From the NCBI RefSeq assembly GCF_963966145.1, contig NC_091055.1, positions 10,292,001 through 10,356,000 on the forward strand: a stretch of 64,000 nt of DNA, written 5' to 3'. Positions 1 through 11,628 of this stretch are shown one piece after another. This DNA is from Tenebrio molitor. Taxonomy: Eukaryota > Arthropoda > Insecta > Coleoptera > Tenebrionidae. Numbering within the stretch: the stretch's first letter is position 1; the number at the start of each line of letters is the position of its first letter. Under the pieces are notes generated by a model. It was not told the DNA's origin. It was given only the letters and a program-made list of their open reading frames with translations, and made no database searches. A program made the position numbers and the translations under genes.

Positions 1-1
1 T

Positions 2-430
2 CCCAAAGCCGAACTCTACCAGTTGGAGCACAACGACCGGATCGCTACACCCACGCCTCCCCCACCTCCGCCGCCCCCCATCCGAACCCCGACCTACTCC
101 AAACCCTCCCGACGCAGCAGTTCGGTGAAGGCCACTCGCGAGCCGAGTCTTACCACTATCACGGAGGAGAGCTGCAATCAGAGTATTGTGGTTGAGCCAC
201 AAGTTACTGTAGAGTACAGTAGTCCAGAATCCAGTTCTAGTGGCCCTTACACAACCAAAGTAACCGCCACTGCTAATATTAAGGTAGAATTAGTTGCCCC
301 TGTATATAGATCTAAATGTTCTAAGTGTCACAGATCGAAGTGTAAGCGGCGACAGCAGTGTCGCTGTTGCAAGCAGGATTCAGACAGTAGCGATAGTAGT
401 GCCGAGGCAGAACCCTGCCCCAGTAGCTAG
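2..430 (+). CDS. 3' end of an unrecognised protein-coding gene (partial)
   Basis: An open frame enters from the left edge and stops at 428-430, giving about 142 C-terminal residues. The visible part has a run of about eight prolines near residue 20-28, a Ser/Thr-rich middle, and a cysteine- and basic-rich stretch (Cys-x2-Cys-x4-Lys-Cys-type spacing) followed by an acidic serine tail (SDSSDSS). The composition suggests a disordered or cytoplasmic tail; I recognise no domain. No start is visible, so I infer that the gene begins outside the window. It is convergent with the acyl-CoA synthetase, whose stop lies 236 bp away. The clean open frame and codon use support coding. The identity is unknown. 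Confidence 0.6.
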   Translation, partial: PKAELYQLEHNDRIATPTPPPPPPPPIRTPTYSKPSRRSSSVKATREPSLTTITEESCNQSIVVEPQVTVEYSSPESSSSGPYTTKVTATANIKVELVAPVYRSKCSKCHRSKCKRRQQCRCCKQDSDSSDSSAEAEPCPSS

Positions 431-653
431 CATTTTGTTACCATTTAAGAAAATTATGTAAAATATGTCTATATTGCATATATGTATACTTACCATATTC
501 ACTTATTTATTTAAAGAGATGATGTAAGATGGATTCTAACTTTAAATTATACTCAAGGTATTATTTATATTATTTTATAAGTAAAGAATATTTTGACAAT
601 AATCACTTTCTTTTACCCAAAAACCGCAACTACCAGCTCCGTATCTACAATCG

Positions 654-659
654 TTTATT
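654..659 (-). terminator. Polyadenylation signal of the acyl-CoA synthetase gene
   Basis: On the minus strand this reads AATAAA, 6 bp past the stop codon at 666. Its position suits a very short 3' UTR, although a later signal could be used instead. Confidence 0.45.
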
Positions 660-665
660 CTCATT

Positions 666-3276
666 TTACACGTACATTTTTTCTATAATATCCGCATATT
701 TGGTTGTCACGATGTTCCTTTTCACTTTCATCGTTGGCCCTGCAAGCATATCGTCAACTCACCCCCAAAACTCCTCCACCCTATCGATCTTACCCAACTC
801 TCCCGTGGCCACCGAAAAATCCACCGGAAGTATCGACCACTTCTGGATCCTTTGAGCGTTGGAAATCGCCTGAAGGTTCACCCTGTCGATTCCTTCGTCC
901 AATGCTTTGCGGAGTTTGGGATCTGGACCTGCCGCCAAAATCTCGCTGACCGTTTTGGCCGGACAACCCAAACCCTTCAACCAGTCTTGCACGCTTTCCA
1001 GCAACGTGTCCAGAGGCCTTCCGGTTTCCGGTTCCACGTCCGTCTTGAACGTCACCAAAACCGACAAAAACTTTCTGGTATCGCCGACGAGGAACGCGTT
1101 GCTGACGTGGGGCAGCTCCGCTTTGACGAGCTGCTCGATAGGCACTGGCGCCACGTTCTCGCCCCCCGCTGTAATGATCAACTCTTTGAGACGACCCGTG
1201 ATGTAGATGAAATTTTTGTCGTCGATGCGGCCCAGATCCCCCGAGTGCAGCCACCCTTCCGAGTCTATCGTCTCTTGGGTTTTCTCCTGGTCGTTCAGGT
1301 AGCCCATGAAGACGTGCCTGCCGTTCATGCAGAGCTCGCCTTGGCCGTCTTCGCAATTGACCGTTTTGGTCCTCATCCCCGGCAGCGCCGTTCCGATGGT
1401 GTCCAGGCCGAAGGAGTCGATGGTGCAGAGCGTGTGGGCCCCGCTGGCTTCCGACATGCCGAACGCCTCCATTATCGGCAAATCGATACTCAAGAAGTAC
1501 TTTTTGATGTCGGACGCGAGCGGCGCCGCCGCCGACGCGAAAGTCGTGCACCTGTTCAGCCCCAGGGCTTGCTTGATCTTCTTGAAGATGACGGAACTCG
1601 CCAAACAGTATCCCCAACTGTTGCTATTAATCCTGCAAGAGACGGATGATTCTTTGAGCGTCGAGGACGACAACGTACCCTTTCATCCTGTTCAGGTGGT
1701 GTTGCAAGGCTTGGTTTTTGGCCCACGACGATAGAGCTTTCTTGATTCCGGTGTTTTGGGCGGCGATTTGCATCATCTTTTCGTGCATTTTTTCCCAGAC
1801 CCTTGGGACTCCGAGGAACTTTGTGGGTTGCGCCTCTTGCAGCGTGTTTATTAGCGACCCTTTCAGAGCGTTCGGGTCGGCGAAATAAATACATGCCGCG
1901 TTCAACATTACCAAGTAGATGTCCACTACTTGAGCCGCTACGTGACTTAAAGGTAAGTAACTGACGATGATTTCTTCGCCTTTCTTTATGTCTAAACGTT
2001 GACTTATCGAAACAGCGTCCCAAGTCAAATTGTCGTGACTCAGCATCACGGCTTTAGGCTTGCCCACAGTGCCAGACTAAAATACAAACACATTTTTTAC
2101 AGAAATATTTGCCACCTGGACACTTACAGTAAACACCAAAGTACAGCACTCGTTAACTGCCAGAGTTTTCAGTATTCTGTCTAGTTCCTCGTCGCCTTGA
2201 TCTCTACCAATTATCATCAAATCCTCCCACTACAAAAAATCGGATTTAGATCCTTAATCGATGTTCCGGTTCACAATACTTACACTCACAACTCCAGGAC
2301 TTGTGGGCTCGCCTTCGTATTGCACTATTGCTTTTAAGTGTGGCAAACGGGATTTTATCGCAAGGATTTTGTCTAGTTGCTTTTGATCTTGAACAACAAT
2401 TATGTTAGCTTTGCTTTGGTTGGCACAATGAAAACAAGCTTCGCTCGAGTTGGTGGTGTAAATGCCAACAGCAACACCTCTAAAATGTATAAAATAAATA
2501 TCACTTGTGGACCATACTGGTGCGATTTTTTCTAAGTAAAAGAGCACGACTTTTGGACTTTCTCAAATTTTTAGTGAACACACATTTTTAAATACTACTG
2601 CGGATCACCTAATTGCACCTAATGACTTAGATTATTATGTTGATTAGTTTTTTTTTGTTTCATTTTATAGCTAACAAGATCATTAAATACTAGTAATAAC
2701 CGTTGAAAGTAAAAAACCAATTGGAATTGGAGTAAATATTAAAACACCTCATGTTTTAAGGTTCACGCGTGTCATTATCCTTAATTAAATAATTGCATTG
2801 ACGGTTGTCAGCTCCGATACGATAACAGAAATGTGTTATTTATGATTATGATTGTACAAACCCTGCGAATATAGCAGCCAAGTCTGCGATGAACCATTCT
2901 GGACTGTTAAAACCCAGGATGCAGACGGAATGGTGTCGTTCGAGTCCCAATTTGATAAATCCTCTGGCACAAGTCCGCACTAAGTCGTGATACTCCCTAA
3001 AATTTCCACTTTAGTACCTATCTGTCAAAACTTCCTCAATATTCACTTGTAAGATATTTTGTTCCATTTGCCCTCAGCCTTGTACGCCAACGCCGCATGG
3101 TTTGGATATGCTTCGGAGGTCCTCTTCAGGAGTCCGGGGACCGAAATCGGCGCCACAGTTTCGATAGCTTTCCCACTTTCGGGGATCCGGAGCCGCACAG
3201 GTTCATCTAGATTTGTTGTTGTGATCTCCTCGGTAGGCAAGATTTGGTCAGGACCTGAATTTATTGACCGATTCAT
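666..3276 (-). CDS. Long-chain-fatty-acid--CoA ligase, ACSBG/bubblegum family
   Basis: Activates long and very-long-chain fatty acids to acyl-CoA by way of an acyl-AMP intermediate. Exons on the minus strand: 3276-3047, 2996-2862, 2479-2284, 2229-2128, 2076-1679, 1617-794, 739-666. All are in phase and give 652 aa, the normal ACSBG length. The AMP-binding P-loop is TSGTVGKPK (residues 221-229) and spans the exon 4/5 junction. A second AMP motif, AFGMSE, follows. The fatty-acyl-CoA synthetase signature runs from GWLHSGDLG to TGRLKE (about residues 480-505). The C-terminal catalytic-lysine region GPTMKVKR is at 629-636 and is encoded by the last exon. The start is the first ATG of exon 1. ACSBG enzymes are linked to glial and neuronal lipid metabolism in flies. 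I cannot tell whether this is the bgm or the heimdall orthologue. Confidence 0.93.
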
Positions 3277-3669
3277 CGATTTGTACCTATATCGTGTACT
3301 GGCGTAATCGGTACTATCACCGAACGAAAAATCCTAATCGGACTCAATTTCTTATCATGTTTGTGTTGTATCGCGATTGTGGTAAACACGTCAATGAAAT
3401 GGACTTTTTCAAGAACCGGCATATCGCAACGCAACTGGTTCGGGCCGATAAAAGCCGACAATTTTGAATTTTAAATAGTATTGCTACCAGACATTTAAAA
3501 CGTATATAGGTTTTATTACTCAGTAGGTATTCTAGTTTTAAAATGAATAATGGATGTTCATATCATTGGCAACCTACATATCAACTATAAAGGCTTCGCG
3601 CTGTTTTTAAGTACCTACCTATTTAAAAAAACGCATGCTGATAAAATACTTCGAAAAATGTTCGTTTAA

Positions 3670-3841
3670 GGCCCGGTTGCATAAAGCGAGGTCAAGTCGT
3701 TGTGAAAGTTAACATAATGTCAAGCGATCTGATTGGAGGATATTTAACATTTTATTTGAATCAGCCAATCAAATGGGCAGATTTATGACTTGACGCGTTG
3801 TTAGCTGACAGAATGTTAACTAAGCTTTATACAACCGGGCC
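3670..3841. mobile_element. Harbinger-type MITE (172 bp)
   Basis: The termini are GGCCCGGTTGCATAAAGC and its inverse with one mismatch, an 18-bp inverted repeat. A subterminal inverted repeat near GTTAACAT(A/T)(A/C)TGTC also pairs. The element is flanked by TAA at 3667-3669 and TAA at 3842-3844, the 3-bp target duplication expected of PIF/Harbinger elements. It contains no coding sequence, so it is a non-autonomous copy. Confidence 0.8.
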
Positions 3842-5010
3842 TAAAAGTTTTCAAAATACATATGACTTATCAAATTTAAGAACATAAATATCTCATAATG
3901 ACGCATTTGATTGATAACATTATAAAAAAATAATAAATCATGTAGTCATTTAAGAAGTTAATAAATGGTGTGGTCATTTAAAAAGTTAATAAATGGTGTT
4001 ATCCGATTTAAAATGACAAACTCAAAGTGATTAATAAATAAATGGACAGTTTTTAGTTTGTCGTGTAACAAATATTACTTTTTCGTTTAAAAATGCTGTT
4101 CAAGACTTAAATATTTTTAGGCTCAAAAGTCAAAACGAGTCACATCGTTTAATCTGGGTTCAATTGTGAATTAGTACGAGACTCTTCAATTAATTTGTTT
4201 AAAAAGAGGAGATGTAATTTGGATTAAAATCGTAATGGGAATTCTAGATTTTACTTATTCAAAATACTTGAGACCACCGTGTGGTGATAGCGGGTTCCAA
4301 GTTCGACGTAAAACTTCTGAGCTAATAACAACAAAGCACTTAGAGTAATCACCGTTGTTACACCTGCCCAGTTGTGACATTCTAAAAATTATAAATAATT
4401 ACGTATGTAGTAACACGGTTACTTGCATGTGTGATTGTACCTATTTGTTATCTCTATTAAAATAAGAAAACATTAAAATTAAAAACATACAATTCAGTTT
4501 TCTCACATACATTACAAATTTTTAATTTACATATGTACTTAAAGAAAAAATCTTTTTTTGTTGTGAATTTTCAAAGTTTAAAAAATAATACTAATTTCTC
4601 TGAACTGTCTGTGAGTACATTGTCCTACTTGCAACTTCTATAATTTTACCTGTTACGTGCGGTATCAAGGTTCAAATAAAAAAATATTTTTAGGACAACA
4701 ATACAATAGAATTTTACAGTTCTCGAGTCATTTCTGGGAAACAAGATCCGAACGAAAAAATCGATTGTAGATTCAGTTTGGACGAAGCGGAAATCATGAA
4801 TTAAAATATTCATCAGGGATATCCACACTCCTGTATGCAAAATAGCACACATCAGAGTTTAAAATGATTTAAAGTAAAAAACGCTGATTCGTGTTGTGTA
4901 TTAGCGTAAGTTATCAAATGAAATTATGCTTTATCAGCGTTTTCACTCAGCAGGTGACTTAATTTAAGTTAGATTTACAATGCGGCAGTAAAGAGGCGTT
5001 TTGTACTTAC

Positions 5011-5046
5011 CATTTTGCAGTTCTTTGGCCATCATCTACAGTCAAT
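5011..5046 (-). other. Candidate ACSBG alternative first exon
   Basis: The minus strand has a strong donor (AATG|GTAAGT, exon end at 5011) preceded by two ATG codons. An acceptor at 3288-3287 lies just upstream of the ACSBG start. Joining them gives a short frame that stops at once (M-M-A-K-E-L-Q-N-G-T-N-R-stop), so this would be a noncoding or uORF exon. A second similar donor ends at 5849. Only splice-site shape supports this. Confidence 0.2.
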
Positions 5047-6345
5047 GTTCATTAGAGCCGTACCTAAAACACATCTGTCTGAGTACGAATGCAGTTTGTT
5101 ACTTTAAACTTGACATTTGCACAGAAATTATGCAAATAATGTAAACACCGTTGCGGTAGGTACGCACAGAATGATTTTTGCCAAGAGAAAAAAGCGTTAC
5201 CACCGCACGTGGACACCGACAGCGTTTAATTAACTTTCAAGACGAAACCTTAACGTTATTGAACTGTATATAATTTCGATTTTATTTATGTAACAAAATA
5301 ATAAAAATCTTTAATATATTACTGGCTGCATCAACAATGCAATTATTGACGAAATAGTGAAGTGGTCTATTAAGTAGTTTGACTAATCGCTGACTCCTTC
5401 CCCTTCCCAAAACTAAATATTTTCACTTACTTACAGGACTATAGGTGTTTATCTCCTTCACTGGAACAAACACGGTGAATACGTAAAATCGTGCCGGCTA
5501 AACCTAATTTACAAGATTTTTTTATTATTTTTATGTCGTATTTAAAAGCGGACCATCTGGTTTCGGTCAATAAAAAGTTCATTTAGGGAATCCTAGATAC
5601 GGAATGAAGTGACTTGTCTCGTCCTTGATTACCACAACGTAAATCAAAGTTTGGGTGAGTTTCAAATGGGTCGATTAAACGGAACTATGTGCGACAAAAC
5701 GAGTGTAAAAATGAAGAAAGATGTTGTCAGACGAGACCACGTTTCACGTATTGGGTAATTAATTTTCAACTTGCAAATCCCAGTATTGGAACAAATCTGC
5801 GGTTCACATTGACGAAGGTCGTGACTTTTGTACGAGAATAACACTTACCCAAAAATGAAGCACAAGATCGTTGTATCAATACACTCTGATTAGTGAAAGC
5901 GTGAGGAAATGTATCTTTAAATTCGGTTCTTATCAAGAATTGTTTCACCCATGACCCAAAAGAGCACCATATGCCCAATAAGCACTATTAAATAGACTGA
6001 TTCAAAATAACAACTGTGTCGAATCATTCGTGTTGATATCGATAATAAAAATAAAAAATAAAGTGCAAACCTGAATCACCTCTAATTAAAAGGAGGCAAG
6101 TCCAAGATACAAGTATGTTGCTTTTATCTCACAAAATTAGATTATATGAGCCATTTATTAAACAAGATAATCATCTTATAATTACTAATTCTTAAACAAT
6201 TAATCACGTTGGCGCAATGTTTGAATTACGAATTCAAGAGATCAGTGCAGCCAACACCACAAATTTAACGTAACTAGTAGACGTCATGTCATAGTTGCTT
6301 GTGCGTGCGGGTTATTTTTATTTAAATTAGTTATAATTAGGAAAA

Positions 6346-9300
6346 ATGAATGAAATACGTGTGATATTGTTCGTTTTAATAAACATTATAGTAAAAGAAA
6401 CGTCGGGGAATATTTTGGGGTGCGGAGGATTCGTCAAAAGCCACGTTCCGATTGATTTCTCCAAAGTAGAAGTAAAATTGTGAGTATTTCAGGTGGAAAA
6501 AGTGCAGGTCAAGAGACAATTGTTCTAGGCTGACGAAACAAGGTATTCTTAAAGACAAAATCAACTGCGCCCCAAATAACGGCTATTATTTCGTTCCTTT
6601 GTACGATAAAGGAGAGTACATTTTGGAGGTTAGGTGAACTGTCATCACTATTCCTTCTAATTTGATCAATTCCAGCTAGAGCCGCCTCCTGGGTGGAGTT
6701 TTACACCAACTAAAGTTGATTTAGTTGTTGATGGCGTATCTGACCTGTGCAGTCAAGGCAAAGATATTAATTTCAATTTCAAGGGTTTTGGAATTACTGG
6801 AAAAGTAACTGGGACAAAGTGCGAAAAACTAGTTGTGAAATGTGTCTGTTATAGGTAGAGAGTCTAGGTAATGAAATTGGACCTGAAGGAATTGAAGTAG
6901 AGTTGCGTTCAGAATCAGAAACTAGAAAAACTATTACTGCCTCTGGTGGAAATTTTTTTTTCACACCTGTATATCCAGGAGCTTATGTTGTGAACATTTT
7001 AAATTCCAAGTATGTTGTTTAGGAGATTTGACACACAACTAAGATTGTGTTGTAGGTGGAAAGTCTGGAAAGATAGTGTCAAAGTCATTGTAGCTGAAGG
7101 AAATACTGAGTTATCTCCTAAAAGTCTTATTATACAAGGGTATGATGTCACTGGTTCTGTTAAAGATGAAGGAGAACCTATTAAAGATACTACTATAGCG
7201 CTATTTGCACGTACACCTGTAAATATTTAGTATAATTCTTAAAAACACAATTTTCAATGATACTTTAAAGGGTAAAGATGTCTCAGTTGACGGGTGTGAC
7301 AAGAGCCCTCTACCGGGCGTGAAAGATACTAACAAACTGATCTGTCATGTTAAAACAAATGAGCAAGGGATTTTTAGATTTGGGGCTGTACCTTCTGGTA
7401 ATTATTTTGTTGCCCCTTATTACAACGAGCAGAATATTTATTATCAACCAAACTCCATCGCATTTAATGTTGCTCACGATAGCGTGAAACTTAAGGAAAA
7501 TTTTGAGGTTGATTTTGTTGATACCTGGGATCCAATTGCTTAATTTGTAATTTTAGATAATCGGATTCAACATCCACGGACGCGTCTTAAAATCGCCAAA
7601 CGGAAATCCATTGGCTAACGCTAAAATATTCCTGAACAACAAAGAAATCGCCCAAACCAATTCCAACGGAATTTACAAGCTTGACAGGCTTAAAGTTGGG
7701 ACATACAACATTCAAGCAATATCAGGTGGTCTCATCAAATCGATTTTATCGATTTCATTGTTTAATTGTGCAATTTTAGATGGTTTTCTTTTCAAAGAAG
7801 TTGCGATTAAGATGAACCCCAACAGTGAAATCCCCGATTTGTTTCCAAAATCCTATCGAATTTGCGGCACAGTGGTCAGCGACAAATCGCAAACTGTGAC
7901 ATTCTCGCAAGTGGGCCAAACAAAAATCGTGACGACGGTGTCAGACATGAATTCTGGACGATTTTGCGAATTTTTGAGTCCTGGTAAATACCACGTCCAA
8001 GTTGTTGTTGACATTGCTGATTCAAAAAAAGGGTTACAGTACGCGCTACAAAATCATCTTTGTAATTTTTTTTTATCGATTGGTTTCTAGATTTTTCCCG
8101 AAAGTGCAGAGCATCGAAGTGGAGTCGGAACAATCCGGGACGATAATTTTCTCGCAGTTGAAAGCTACGATCCAAGGCAGGGTCCGGTGTTTGACCAAGA
8201 ACGACTGTGTAGGGTTGAAAGCCATCTTGAGACCTAGCGGAGAAACGGCGGAGAAGAATGAAGTCACGATAAATATATCCGGTAGAGTTGTGTGGCGCTG
8301 TCGTCGGTTCAGTACTCTTCATGTTGTGTTTTTCAGACGATTCGTTCAAAGTTTCCGATATATATCCCGGAATTTATGAAATCACGCTAGCGGACAACAG
8401 ACTCTGCTGGAAAACTAGCAAACAAATTGTTAATGTCAATAATATCAGTGTCGAAGTTCCGACTTTTATCCAAGTCGGATATTCAGTGGTATTTATTTCG
8501 TCACACGATACAGAGGTAAAGAAATTTATTTCTAATTATTGCTTAATTTGTTTCGCCGTTGATTTTTAGAATTAAAATTTTGTCAGTTTGTATTTATTTA
8601 AATTTTTTGTACATATTTGATGAACTTTGAATGATTTTTGAAAATCTTTTAGGCGACGTATACGTTGGCAGGGCAACCAAAAGAATACAGCGTACAGATA
8701 AAGAAAGACAGACTTCCTCATTGCTTGGAGAAAGCTGGGACTTACACCTTCCAGTTGAAAGGTTGTCACAGTTACGATTCCAATAGTGTGACTTACAGTA
8801 CTGATGCTCCAGTAAATGAAATATTTTTAAACGCCCAGAAACATACGATAACTTTTACAATTGAGTCGGACATGAAACATGGCGACGTCAAAGCTACTGT
8901 CAACATAGATGGCGTTAAAACGCAAAGTGGACCTCTACCTTTCATCGATAACGGTTACGTGGTCGAGTTGTTACTCAGTCCTAGCGAATCAGCAGTGATA
9001 GTACCTCAATCGGACATTCTATACTTCACACCTCCTATTTTATCGATCAACGGCCAGACAGACTGTCAACATTTAGGTTCAAAATTCAAGGCGGTTTTGG
9101 GAGTTGTTTTCCAAGGCAAAATCATACCTCCGCTTCCGGGAGTTTTGGTCACCGTCGAGACTGAAAACTCTGACACGTTGTTGGCAGAAACTGACGAGAA
9201 CGGTGTTTACAAATTTCCACCACTTGACAAGTCAAAGTCTTACAAAATCGCAGCTAAGAAAGACTCGTACGTTTTGGTTGGTCCAAACAACGACGGGAAT

Positions 9301-10533
9301 TTCCTCGCGCACAAACTAGCCGAGATCGTGATCGAGATTTTGGACAGTGACAAAACACCGTTACAAGTTTGTTAACAAGTCAGTGCGTAATCAATTTTTG
9401 AAAATGTGTTCTCGTAGGGGACTCTTCTGTCTTTGTCAGGTGGCGACAGCTACAGGAGCAATTTGCAAACAAACGAAAACGGGAAAATCGCTTTCCATTC
9501 CTTGAGCCCCGGAGAGTATTTCCTGCGGCCGATGATGAAAGAGTACAGTTTTGAGCCCAACTCAAAAATAATCACAGTAAACGAGGGACAGACTGTGAAC
9601 GTGCAGTTGACGTAAAGAATTTGTTCTTGTTGAGGATTTGTGTAGACCTTTTGTTTCAGAGGGAAGCGAGTCGCATACAGCGCTTACGGTCAAGTCACTT
9701 CTCTCAACAGAGAACCTGAAGAGAGCGTGGTCGTGGTCGCGTTGGGTCTAGCCAACTGTAGTCACTTTTCCGAAGAGTCTACATCTGAAAGTAACGGACA
9801 TTTCCGAATCCGAGGCCTCCAGCCGTATTGCTCGTACGAAGTCACCGTGAAGAACAGTCCCAACGGGAAGCACGCCATCGAAAGGAGCGCGCCGAAGCTT
9901 ATTCGCTTGGAGAGTGTAAATCAAGACGTGCACGACTTGCAGATGGTGATTTTCCACCCGATTACTCACATGGATTTGCTCGTCAAAGTGTACGCGAGGA
10001 ACCCCGAACACTACAAAAGCCTCAGATTGAAAGTCGTGTGCGAGTCGTCGTCCTCCGGTGCAGTCTACACTGGACGCGTGGACACCTCGTCCGTCGCCAT
10101 AACGTCCGACTACAACCACGGAGTTCTAGTCCAGATACCTCCACTACCCATCGACGGAAAAACCTACTCGGTGCATTTAGAATCCAACTTGAACAACAAA
10201 CCAGAACCAGAGCCCGAATTATTTGTCGCAAATTCGTCGTTCAAGTATGTCGAATTAGATTTCATCGTGAAGAACAGTATGGTCGAGCAAGACATCAAAC
10301 AAACGTCAGTATGGACGCTGGTGTTCATTTTCGGCATAATGTTGGCCGTCTACAACATCGATAAAATCAGTCACTTTCTTAAAGAGATGTTGGGTGGATA
10401 CGTCGCCGATTTTATAAACTCGGCGACTAAGAAGTCGACCGGGAACGATTACAGCGGAGACAACGAAGATATAGATCAAATCGTTCAGAGTATAAATGCT
10501 GTCAAAAGGAAACCAAAATCCAAGAAGCTTTAG
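6346..10533 (+). CDS. NOMO: Nodal modulator (NOMO) ER membrane protein
   Basis: A type I ER membrane protein. In vertebrates it works with TMEM147 and nicalin at the Sec61 translocon and antagonises Nodal signalling. Exons: 6346-6479, 6529-6628, 6676-6804, 6855-7009, 7056-7218, 7271-7507, 7557-7725, 7780-8038, 8091-8281, 8337-8515, 8653-9366, 9418-9611, 9660-10533. All phases close, giving 1165 aa, close to the usual length of about 1200. It has an N-terminal signal peptide and then GCGGFVKS, the NOMO start motif. A series of carboxypeptidase-regulatory/beta-sandwich repeats follows, recognisable by motifs such as GYDVTGSV, GFNIHGRV and LPG/SPGEY. One transmembrane helix lies at about 1093-1110, followed by a short lysine-rich cytosolic tail. 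Introns are 46-137 nt. No frameshift or gap is seen. Confidence 0.95.
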
Positions 10534-10587
10534 TACCACTCGAAGTACATTTTTGTTATCGGTTTTATTTTCGATGTGTAAAAAATT

Positions 10588-10593
10588 AATAAA
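10588..10593 (+). terminator. NOMO polyadenylation signal
   Basis: AATAAA lies 55 bp after the NOMO stop codon. The opposite-strand small ORF ends only 15 bp further on, so the two 3' ends would abut. Confidence 0.55.
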
Positions 10594-10607
10594 GATTTGT
10601 TATATCG

Positions 10608-10823
10608 TTAACGGTTTTTATTTATTTTTTGCCTTAGAGTAATGAATTGCGCGGCAAAATTGCAAACCTGTAAAGCGACGTAGAGTTCTTGTTGGGTAAT
10701 ATTTTTTGCTACTAGAGAGCGCTTCACATCTTGATAAGCACGAAGAGACTTATTTTTCCACCAATTAGCTTCTAAACAGTATCGTAACATTTGAAAAAAA
10801 TAAATAATAAAAATGAACTTCAT
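10608..10823 (-). CDS. Small ORF, 71 aa, possibly FMC1/LYR-like (uncertain)
   Basis: An intact frame begins with ATG at 10823; a stop codon sits directly upstream in frame. A second ATG at residue 12 could be the true start (60 aa). From there the sequence opens with MLRY and has a helical, basic pattern with ITQQEL and NFAAQF segments. This loosely recalls the mitochondrial FMC1 pattern (LRYL, VTSEKL, HFQAATYL). The frame ends before the conserved C-terminal part of that family, so it is either a truncated relative, another small protein or chance. An AATAAA-like stretch follows the stop. No splice acceptor was seen upstream. Similarity is from memory and weak. Confidence 0.3.
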   Translation of the reverse strand: MKFIFIIYFFQMLRYCLEANWWKNKSLRAYQDVKRSLVAKNITQQELYVALQVCNFAAQFITLRQKINKNR

Positions 10824-11100
10824 TTATTCAGTTCACTATCAACTAACATTCAGCTCTTTTATATAACCTCTATTTTTTAGCTTTTAATAAGCAATTAAAT
10901 GATGTTTTTTAATATGACTAAAAATGGATATAATCACCAAGTCTAAATTCGTGTTCGTCAGTTTACGTGTCATTAGGTACAGAGGTACAGTTACGGAATT
11001 TAATAGAAGCGCTTAGACAAAAAAATGTTGCTTTTTATTACCAATATCAACAGTAGCTAAAAAATGGTCACGTCTTAAAAAAACTAATAATAAACCTAAT

Positions 11101-11249
11101 GGGCCGTATGATTTCCCTTTCATTAAAGTTAAAGAACGTCGTTAAATTGTTTTGTCTCTGTCTAACATAGTGCTTGGCATATACTCTCACTTTGTCTAAT
11201 CAATTATTTAGCTAATGAAAGCCTTAACGAATGGGAAATCATACGGCCC
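11101..11249. mobile_element. 149-bp MITE with 17-bp perfect inverted termini
   Basis: It begins GGGCCGTATGATTTCCC and ends with the exact inverse; weaker pairing continues for about 15 more bases. It encodes nothing. I cannot see a convincing target duplication, so the superfamily is not assigned. Confidence 0.7.
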
Positions 11250-11628
11250 ACTGTCTCTATAATCCTGTCAAAAATATAAGGAAATAACGTTTTTCATGTT
11301 GTGTGTAACTAAAAGTAATTTTGAATGCCTAAGGTTGGTTACTATGAATTGAGAGATTAAGTCCAACTAAATATGCCGCCAGAAACCAGAATTGATTGTG
11401 AAACGAAAAATCATCTATCACTTAGCGAGAAATAGAGCCATATGCAACTGTTACAAGGAATTCGCTGCCTTACGGTTACGATATCTTTTGTTTGTCACCA
11501 GAAACCACATAGCCTCCAACCTAACCAAATTTATAGCAACCTAGTAACGAATATTCCTAAATCCTAGGGAGTAATTTATTTTTGACACGATTATAATTAT
11601 GTTATCCTTTTATGCTGTGTGAACTTCT

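Larger units (their letters stand above)
3277..6345. other. Gap between the divergent ACSBG and NOMO genes
   Basis: About 3 kb of AT-rich DNA separates two genes that point away from each other. It must hold both promoters. I see a Harbinger-type MITE at 3670-3841 and minus-strand splice-donor-like sites near 5010 and 5848 that could end ACSBG noncoding first exons. No coding gene is visible. Short open frames here have no conserved features. Confidence 0.6.

Noticed and set aside
529..949. Short + strand frames between the first gene and ACSBG
   Set aside because: They run across the last two ACSBG exons in antisense and show no conserved features.
852..1649. Long + strand frame opposite the ACSBG exon
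   Set aside because: It is antisense to the largest, well-conserved ACSBG exon, which has lower stop density; the encoded sequence has no family features.
9748..10364. Open frames in other registers over the last NOMO exon
   Set aside because: They overlap conserved NOMO coding sequence and look like composition shadows rich in Arg and His.
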